Positions 48,860 to 58,400 of a stretch of DNA of 64,000 nt are shown in pieces; within the stretch, counting starts at the first letter, position 1; each line of letters opens with the position of its first letter. The DNA lies in contig NC_085046.1 in the NCBI RefSeq assembly GCF_963662255.1, positions 140,135,762-140,199,761 of the forward strand, given 5' to 3'. A program made the translations under genes and the position numbers. The notes under the pieces were generated by a model. It was not told the origin of the DNA. It made no database searches and worked only from the letters and a program-made list of their open reading frames with translations. The stretch comes from Cinclus cinclus. Its lineage: Eukaryota > Chordata > Aves > Passeriformes > Cinclidae.

Positions 48860-49277
48860 TTCATGTTGTTTTAGAAAATACTGCCTGCTCCTAAGAGCTA
48901 TTGTAGAGGAGATGAATCCCTCTGCAGACAGCCCTTCGACAGCCCCGGAACCTCCTTTGAGATAAGAAAAACTACTTGCTTAGAATGACTCATGTTAGAA
49001 AAATGTAAGCTCTTCTTCTTATCTTTTTAGAATATTATTGGTTCGGTTTGGTTCTTTATAATTGGTTGTCCCGAAGAAATAAAGATAATGTAGTTGGCCA
49101 AAAATGTGTTAACCCTGTTTTCCATTGGTTTACTTGTGATCTCCCCAGTCCCTATAAAATTACATGTGTGATCCCCCATCTTTGGATGTGTAGCCTGACC
49201 CCTTCACAGACTATAATAAAGCCTGTGGAAAAAGTCTGAGCTGTTCTCCTGGTCTTTTTATACCAGCTGGAAACTAC
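48860..49277 (+). mobile_element. Probable solo LTR of an endogenous retrovirus
   Basis: A compact promoter-like layout outside any gene: three ATTGG (inverted CCAAT) boxes at 49037, 49061 and 49124, a TATAAA at 49153-49158, and AATAAA at 49215-49220, only 57 bp after the TATA box, followed by a GT/T-rich stretch. This spacing is typical of a short-R LTR. TG and CA ends can be proposed (near 48864 and 49277) but I see no certain target-site duplication and no gag, pol or env beside it. The ends are approximate. Confidence 0.6.
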
Positions 49278-49343
49278 AGGTTTCTGTGAGAAACCATGAA
49301 GCTAAATGCCTGAAAGGCCAGTGCTCACAAACCTTTTAACTTT

Positions 49344-49368
49344 CCCCTGCCCAACAACAGGGCAGGGG
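49344..49368. other. Perfect 9-bp stem-loop
   Basis: CCCCTGCCC, a 7-base loop AACAACA, then GGGCAGGGG. It lies about 70 bp past the probable LTR. It may be part of that element's flank or leader, or an unrelated structured site. Confidence 0.7.
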
Positions 49369-50229
49369 ACACAACAAAAAGTTACAAGCTACCGCTTCTC
49401 TTTAACTCCTGGAGCCAGTGGGGAGTTAACCTTTGTGTTCCCAGCTTAAGAAACAATGTCAAGTCAAACAATCTGCACAGACAACAAAAAAGTTTCCAAA
49501 TCACCTTGGCTAGCTGCTTTATATTTTGGACACCTCAGTCACAAAATGACATTTGGCAAGTATTTAATTTACTGCTAAAATAGTTCCAATGCTATTTGTG
49601 AAGCCAAATAATTTAGTGAGTTTCCATTAAATGTCTATATAGACCTGTTCCCACAAAAGCTGTGTTCTGATGTCCTAACAACTGAGACAAAATAAATTAC
49701 AGCCTTTTTATATGGCTACTCATGACCTTCAGTTTAAGAAATGGGAGATGTCCATGTTTCATTTGTTTGCTGACATATTTAGCATTAAGCTTTCCACGTT
49801 TGCTGTCTTTGCTGTAAGATTGTCCTGTTGATGCCAACATTGTAATTAATTTACAACACATTGTGGACGGTCTCTTCTGAAGAATTACAACACCTCTTAG
49901 TCTTAAAAGCATCCCCAGCCCTACAAGCGGGCTTCGTTGCCACCTGACTATAGCACTGCATAAAAGCACACAAAAGTTTCCACCTAGCAAAGCACACGCA
50001 TGACTAAACCAAATCTTCTGTGGCACATTATGAGTGCACTAATGCTCACCCAAGGATACTTGCCAAGTCATCATCTTTTGTAACCAGTTGACCAGGATGT
50101 GGTTTAATCACATTAACTCACCAAACTATCAAAAGTAATTTGATGTGGCTGAAGGCAATATTCCACTTTTCTGGAGAAGTTTCAGTCAACTTAGCAGAGA
50201 GCTAAACCACACCAAGGGTTCAATCTCTT

Positions 50230-51070
50230 CATCAGTCACGCAGATGAAGGGATTGAGTGCACCCTCAGCGAGTTAGCAGGTGACACCAAGCTGAGTGGAG
50301 CAGTTGACACACCTGGAGGATGGGATGCCATCCAGAGGGACCTGGACAAGCTCAAGAATCTCATGAGGTTTAACAAGACCAAGTGCAAGATGCTGCATCT
50401 GGGCAGGGGCAACCCCTAGTATCAATCCAGGCTGGGGGATGAACACATCTCAGCCCTGCTGAGACCTGGGGATGCAGCTGGATGAGAGGCTGGGCATGAC
50501 CCAGCCATGGACATGTGCAGCCCAGAAGGCCAAGCGTGTCCTGGGCTGCATCTAAAGTCCCGTGGACAGTAGGGTGAGGGAGGGGATTCTGCTTCTCTGC
50601 TCTGCTTTGGTGAGACTCCACCTGCAGTGCTGCACCCAGCTCTGTGGTCCTCAGCATAGGAAGGACATGGCCCTGCTGAAGTGAGTCCAGAGGAGGCCAC
50701 AAAGATGTTCAGAGGGATGGAGCACCTTTCCTATGAGGAAAGGCTGAGACAAGTGGTCTCTGCAGCCTGGTGAAAACTCTGGGGAGATCTCCTTGGGGCT
50801 TTCCCATACATAAAGGAGGATACAAGAGAGCTGGAGAGCGACCTTTTACAAAGGCCTGTAGTCACAAGGCAAGGGAGAATGGATTCAAACTTAATGAGGG
50901 CAGATTTAGACTAGATATTAGGAAGAAATTCTTTGCTGTGAGAACAGTGAGATACTAAAATAGGACGCCTGGAGAGGTCTAGTGGAAGGTGTTCCTGCCT
51001 GTGGCAGTGGGGTTGGAACTAGATGATCTTTAAGGTCCCTTCCAATCCAAACCATTCTATGATTCATGAT
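50230..51070 (+). mobile_element. CR1 LINE 3' fragment, about 0.84 kb
   Basis: The longest CR1 copy in the window. It runs from 'gattgagtgcaccctcagc' and 'gtgacaccaagctgagtgg' through 'gatggagcacctttcctatg' to 'ggtcccttccaatccaaacc' and 'attctatgattc'. This is the order of the CR1 ORF2 end and 3' terminus. Frame broken by stops and indels. Confidence 0.95.
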
Positions 51071-52187
51071 AGGTTCCCTAATCAGTATCTTAAAGCTTTA
51101 AAATTCATCTGAAAGTAGTAGATACAATCCATGGTGAATCATCATTCAATTGTGAATTATTTAAGGTTTTGGCACTCTTTAATACTCCAGAAAGAAAACA
51201 CAGGAACACATGAAGAAAAGGGGCAGCAAAAGTATGTCTAAGAGACTCCTGGTTTTAAACTATATCCATTATAGAACATGTCTGCAGAAGGCTACAGAAA
51301 AATTAAGTCTCACATTTTAAGAGAAGACAGGGGAAGAGCACACCTTGTATGTCTGAAATGTAAACTATTTCAAGTGAAAGAAACTACAGGAGGATCTTTG
51401 CCCTCTTCTAGATGCCCAAAGCACAGAGCACCAGTGTTTGAGAAAGCAAAGCAAAGTGTTGTCACTGTCAAATGAAAGCACAACAGAAGGAGCTGGATGA
51501 GGCAGAAACAACACTGCCAGTTTTCACAGCAAAGATCTTCCTTGCAGGCTTCTACAAAGGATATGATCTGACTAAACATTCTTCAGTACATATAAACAAC
51601 CTTGTCAGTTTTTTCCTTCTCATCTAAGCACACTGAACACAAGACCATAGCTTGCTGATGCCTGCAACAAACACTTGGCTTCAAAAAGAGAAAAAATGTC
51701 CTACTTTTAAGTTAAATATTTATTACTTAGAATTCATTACTAAAAGATATGTAATTGTTATTGTTGACAATTTCTCAGCATAAATAAATTTGAGATTTCT
51801 AGCTATCCATCTCTGAACAGAAAATCACTATAATGTTAATCAAGAAATAATAAATTACTTAAGAAAATGGCTAATTCCATGGCTCTAAATGCAACACTTC
51901 TAATATGATACCAGGAAACCTTCAAATTGGATATCAGAAAGGAAGCTTCCATCTCACCAGCACTGCAGATCTCAAAAAAATCACAGGCACTTCAAGCACA
52001 AATTGGTGAGGATTATGATGGAAAGCTGCATCTGAAAGCTTTATTTTACACTGTGTTCATTATAATTTTAAACACAAACAAATCAGTGAACGAAGAAAAG
52101 GATGGAAAGTTAAGAGTTTAAATATGGAGATTCATATATATTCTTAAAAGAAATACAATAAGAATTCTTAAAAAATATAGTATGAAC
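51071..52187. other. Intergenic, nothing recognised
   Basis: AT-rich sequence between the CR1 copy and the 3' end of C8orf76. No gene or repeat recognised. Confidence 0.6.
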
Positions 52188-52193
52188 TTTATT
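52188..52193 (-). terminator. C8orf76: C8orf76 poly(A) signal
   Basis: TTTATT on the plus strand, AATAAA on the minus, 55 bp after the C8orf76 stop. It indicates a very short 3' UTR. Confidence 0.75.
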
Positions 52194-52247
52194 GCATGTA
52201 TCATGCCGTAATCATTTGGAGGTACAAGAATAATTACAACAAAACAT

Positions 52248-52454
52248 CTATGTTACTGAAGGTGGGAGATAAATATCTGAATAAAATTGTCTGTCAAAGT
52301 GACATAAATCATCTTGGAGATTACCAAACCATTTAATTTCAAATTCCATGACTGAAGCAGTTATCAGTGATGACAATGCTGAAGGGCCTATGCATTTTAC
52401 CTCACCCTGAAATTCCTCTTTCAGTTTTTCTGGTATAAGATCCTGCCCCATAGC
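52248..52454 (-). CDS. C8orf76: C8orf76 coding exon 6 and stop
   Basis: [40 protein letters not shown] and [20 protein letters not shown], then a short tail and TAG at 52250-52248. Acceptor TTTGCAG|GCT, phase 0. Confidence 0.94.
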   Translation of the reverse strand, partial: AMGQDLIPEKLKEEFQGEVKCIGPSALSSLITASVMEFEIKWFGNLQDDLCHFDRQFYSDIYLPPSVT

Positions 52455-55400
52455 CTGCAAAAAGAGTCAGAAAGAAGTGAATCAAGAAAACAGCTTGCAG
52501 AAAATAACCCCATTACACATGGCATGAATACCAGCCTTTACAGGCAAAGCCCTTGTCACATGATCCACACACCATCCTGGAGAAGTTTCCAAACCATGAT
52601 GAAGATGCCTGCCCTGGCATTCTGCATGCAAAGAGAGCTGAGACCAAAGCTCAGTGCTGCACAGCCCCTCCAGTTTCTGTCTGCACTTGCACATGCGGTC
52701 TTCACTCTGAATAGCAGCAGAAATCTCAATGCCAGCTCTGCATTCAGTGCTCACCTTGCATCAGCATCAACACTGAACTCCTGGGGCATGTCCGAACAAG
52801 GGAGGAAAGAAGTTTATTTTCCCAGCCTTTCCCAACCCTGAGGTAGCCTGTGTGCTACTGCCCTCTCATGGATGCAGCCGGGCAGTGGCTTGGCTGTCAC
52901 TAACTTAAAGCTGTAATGATGACAGCAGTTAGAAGCTCGCTGGCTTCATTTTACATGTCCTAATATTCACTATGATAAATTGTCAGAAGCTCCTTAAAAA
53001 ACACTAAAAATATTTAATCTCTATGAAGAGATTAAATATTTCTCTCCTCTGTTATTTTTTTTAAACTAGAACCCAGTACATTAAACAAAACAAAGAAATG
53101 CAAAAGAAAGTCTCTGGCTTTTTCCAGAAATATTTAATACTTTTTATGTAAGTGTTTAATACTGCTGTGGCCATCAAAGTAATCTTTACTTCCATGTCAA
53201 ACTAGTGATTCACTTTGGGGCATCTAAAACTCCTGAGATAAAATGTGCATCCCAGGAAATGCACAGTGCTGATGCATCTGCAAATACAAGTCCAGTAAGA
53301 AACTTATTAACACTGCACATTCCTGAAAGCAGAATCTCAGCAGATCAGAGATCCACCTGTGTGACACAGGCCAGGGCTCTACAGGCACCTCTGACAGTTC
53401 CAGATTACACCCTGCCAGCAGCCCGCCCCAGTTAATTAATTCCCCGTGCTTCCTGGCACGGTTAATTAGCTCAGGGAGTGTCATGCTTTGAGGACAATCA
53501 GCCCACACAGAAAACTGAGACCCTGCACACAATGAAGTATCCTCTTACTTTGGTCATCAACAACAAGGAGTCTTCATCAAAACCAAGTAGAGCCACTTTG
53601 TCATCAATTTCTTTTTGACCTTTTCTGTTATTCTCCAGCACAAAGGACAACTGTTGTGACTGGGTAAGCTGAAGTAAAAGCCTGGAATGAGAAAGGCAGC
53701 TAAAAATTGGCACAGCTGGAAAAAGAGTAAGTCAGCAGACCTAAAAACAACCAAAATGTTTAATACTTTAATTAACACTTAATACTTTAAAACAGCTCTT
53801 CTTCCTGACTTTTGCCTACTGCAAAGAAGTCAATACATGTGTATCAATCTACCATGGATATTGTATATCTGTGCTATAGAACTACTGAGAAGTTATTTTT
53901 GAAAAATAATATGACAACAGCTCTGGTTGCTCCACGCAAACATTTTTGTCCCCATATATTCATCACACCATTCAAAAGTGAGGCTTGGACCTGTGAGTCA
54001 TCAGGTGCCCCATGTCCTTACTACAGCCTAACAAAGACAGCACCACATTTTTGCCTATGGAACTTGAAAAGCTACAAATGTGAGGGTTTGGACAAATATC
54101 AAACAGCCTTCCCACACAGGCCAACCCTGCATAATTTTCTAAAAGTGTTCACCAGTTTTATGTTCCAGGCAGTGCCACAGAAGTCACAACCATGAACTGG
54201 TTAAAGGTTACACACTCTGCTCATGACAGAGGTTGATGTCACACAGGGCCCCATCACCAGCTGCTCAACCAGCAAGAAAAGTGGCAGTTTCCAGAGTCCC
54301 CTTCATACAAGGGCTGTAAAACAGGTCAGCAGAGGAAATATCCAGGTGTCTATACATTTGTCTCAAATCCACTGTCAGATAAATTAACAGTATTATGCCT
54401 ATTTTACAGTTCTAGGAACAGAGAGACACATTGCATGATCTCCTGTGAACTCACTGAAATTCACAATGGGCATTATTGCTGATATAATTATTAGTTTTAG
54501 AGAATTCACTGGAGTCTAGAAAAGGGCTACAGAGGTGATCAAAGGCCTGGTAAGCCTTGCCATTTGGGAGCAGGCTGAGACAACTGGGTTTGTCCAAACT
54601 TGAAACAAGAAGGCTTAGGGGAAACCTCCTCACCATGTTTCAGTATTTAAAGAGTGGCTACAAAGAAGATGGAGACTCGCTTTATACAGGGAGCCACATG
54701 GAAAGATGAGGGACAATAGGTATAATGTTAATTTTGGGGAGATTCCAACTGGACACAAGATGAAAGTATTTCACAATGAGATTGGAATAATCTCAAGAAA
54801 GTTGTGGATTTCATACTGTGGGACATTTTTTAGATTCAGCTAGACTGGGTGCTGGGCCATCTTGCCTAGTTCATGTTTTTGCCAAGAAAGGATGACCCTT
54901 GAGGTCCCTTCCAACCCTGGAATTCTATCATTCTACAATATTTAACCAAGGGACCATTAGAACTTAGCAGTATTGTTACTGAAAATGTGTGTAATTCAAG
55001 CTTTATACAAAAAGAAAAACAGCAAAATTTTTTATCCCATTTACTGAAGTTAAGAGAAATTGGTGTTACAACAGTGATGTGCATATTTAAGGAAAAGACT
55101 CAAGATCTGAGATTAAAACTTTCATTTAAATACTACAGGCATCAACATTTATAACTCTGATTTTCTCAGTTAAAACTTCACTGAATTTACAGATGATTTG
55201 TTGGTTCCAAGTAAAAATGGAAAATATTTTTAAAGTATTTTTGTTTCAAAATTAGCATCAACATAGTATAAAAAAGAATGAATTTTCAATGAAAATTAAA
55301 CAAAAACCTCCTTTTTTTTCAAAACAATGAGAATCAATTATTCATGATGCATTGCCAGAGAACCTTATTTCCTACAAAAAACAATACTAACATCCCTTTT

Positions 55401-58400
55401 CCAGTTGTAACTTATCCTGCACACACATTTATACAAAAATCTACATCCCACTTCAAATCCAACAGACCTGAAAATATTAGACAACCTGCATAAGCCTTGG
55501 GCAGGGGAGAAGCTTTTCTGGGACAAGTGTATCTGCAAATGTAAACCACAGTAACACTCTGAAACTGTGCAGCCAAGCAAGGAAATGCCACCATTTATAA
55601 TTGTCTCAGTTCTAAACCATACACACTGAAACAAGCAATGCAAATTATTAACATAAATGTACTTTCAATGTTCAACATTCAATATCAAGTACTAATTCAA
55701 TGAGCTTCTTCAATTCAAATCTTCATCTCTTAGTCTGAGCACAATTAAAAACTACTATTCGGAATTTTTTTTCATTTCTTAACTCTTGCCCCAGCAGGGC
55801 AGTTATAAAGTGTTCTCTGTAAACACTTTCTGGACATTCTTAAGATGCCTTTAAAAACATTCAAAGACTGATACATTACTGAGAGGCAAGAGGGGGGAAA
55901 ACCATCCAAGATTATTTTAACAAAACCAGATCCTAATTATCTCTTTGAAAAATTATGTTTTGGGGATTTTTGCTGTATGCAAGAGTTTTAGGAAGAGGGA
56001 AAAGGAAAGAACATTTTTAATGCAGCCCTGTCAATCAGTTGTCACAGAGTTCATTTTCCAGCCTCATCCATTATGCAGATTGGGGTATTATTATAAAATA
56101 CATTTTCACTCAAGCATGAGGCTTCAAGCAAATAAGACAGGTGGCACTCACAGAAGGAAGACTGGCTATGCCCTCCCTTTGGGGCACTCCTGCTACTGCA
56201 TCTTTAATACCAGACCAGAGAACAGCAATGGTCTAGCAGGAACATTTGTTGAAGAACAGACCCTTTTGTATATATTTACTTGAAAAGATTCACACATTAT
56301 AAGCTCATTAAAAAACTCTTTACTTCTCAACTGTGTGTGACACTAGTTTACTCTTTCCACTCAGATTCAAACTCTTCACAGCCACCACACTAAGCAGATT
56401 TTATTTTTAGATCTGAAGCAACACTAGGGTGCTTTTAAGTTAGAGTTGCCAACTCTGAAACAAACATTTAAATTGAAAATGCAAACTGAAAACAACTGGG
56501 AAAAACATGCTTTACATTGTTCATGTCTGAGAGGACTTAATATTATTCTAAGCATACGAAGGATTACCTTGCTCTGAGAAACGAGGCACATGCTTTTATC
56601 CCAACTTTTTTTAACATGTTCTGCTTCCAGGACTTGGAGTCTGCACATTTCTCTTTGTCCATCCATTCCAGTTCTCCTGAAGTGTAGAGGAATTCTTTCA
56701 CCGTTTGGCTGCTGGGACAAGTCACTGCATTCTTCCCGTTTGTTTCTGCAACAAGACTGAACCAAGGGTCTTCTTTCTGGCCATCTGATCTGTGAGGCTG
56801 CAAATTAATCTCTCTGCCAGTCAATGTTTTGAAACTGCTGTTACTTACACAAACCTCTTCAGACTGACTTAGATTTGCTTCTGGAATGACCAGTGAAGAC
56901 AAATTCTGTAAAAGACTCACGTAAGCTTCAGCAAGTAACTTCCAGAACCAGGGACTGAAAGGATGTAAACAGATCAGTTGCTGCAGACACATAATCTTTT
57001 TTTCTACATTTTCCAGACCCTGGTAAATGGAAAACTGCAGGTTGAGAACTGTTGTTAAGTGATCCGTGTTAGTAGCACTGTTTCTCTAGAAACGAAAGAT
57101 AATAGATTAAAAACAGGAGTAGATTAGAATCATCCTTCGGAGCCTAAAAAAAAAGTCTCCCTAAATAATGACATACAAATACCACAAGGTAATTTTTTGA
57201 ACTGTACAGAATGGTGCTCTTAATTTAAAATGATACAATGGGATACAGATCTTGCACAATCAAGCTGACAGCATTCATTCTAGCTGCCTTGTCCCAGTCT
57301 GAGGCAAAAAGGTCCTAAAAGCTGTCATTTGTTTATTTGCCTTCAGAGTGTTCTACAGCTGCCTTTCTTTGCATCATAAATACCTTTTATATAAAATAAA
57401 AAGCATCAATAATATTCTAGCAGACTTCAGAGCCTCTGGACTTTTTCCTTTATGGGAAAAAACTCTATTTGTGGCTAGATACTCTTCTTGGTGGCAGTTT
57501 GGCAGCAAGTATATGGAAAAGAAAGGGAGTTTTGAATTGTCACTTGTATAGTGGAAAGATTTAAGCACTCATTTATTCCCTTTCTTATAATTCCTATTAC
57601 ATTGCATTAATTCTGCCTGGCAGAGCATGATATTTAGTCCCTTCCAGGACTACCAGTTTCCCTGCACAGGGAGCTCATTGTGGTACAGGGTGTTCCAGTT
57701 TCTAAAGAGTGATTATATCTGCAGTGACAGTTACCCTCTGTTTACCAAATACTCTGAGCACTGAACATCCTGAAGGATTATACACATGAAAATTATTTTT
57801 CCAGAAAATGGTCCATATAAAAGAACTAGTGGCAATGTTTTCATGTTCAAAGCCTAAAAAAACCCACTTCATTATTTACCATTTTTTCTGCAATATCCAG
57901 AGCCTCCTTGTGCCTTCCAAGGCGAGATAAACACCGAGCCTGGCCCTCCTGGACATCACGTCTCATTGCAATGTTGCTGGCAGGTAAGAGTAGCAGGCAG
58001 TCAGAGTATTCACACAGGGCTTTCTAGGAGTGTGGACAGGAAGAAAAGCCAACAAAATAGGGAGAAATTTGCATTTAAAAGCAAGCCTGACAGCACATTT
58101 TCTTTAGGACTACAGTCACAAAGGGAATTCAGAACCTCAAGTCCACATTTGCATTTCTCCAGACTCAGCTACTACCTGTGTGAGCAAGAGACAAGGCCCC
58201 AGTACTACACAGCCAAGTCTAGATGGTGATGAGCATCCTCAATTCTAACTCATGTTTAGGCCCAAGCAGGATTCACCACACATCTGTCCACTTCTCTCCT
58301 ACCACACCTGATCCAGAAGGGATCATCTACTGAGCTGGGTAATGTGACACAAGGCATCAATGATCTGAGTGCTCACCCTAAATCTGTGGGACCTTATTTC

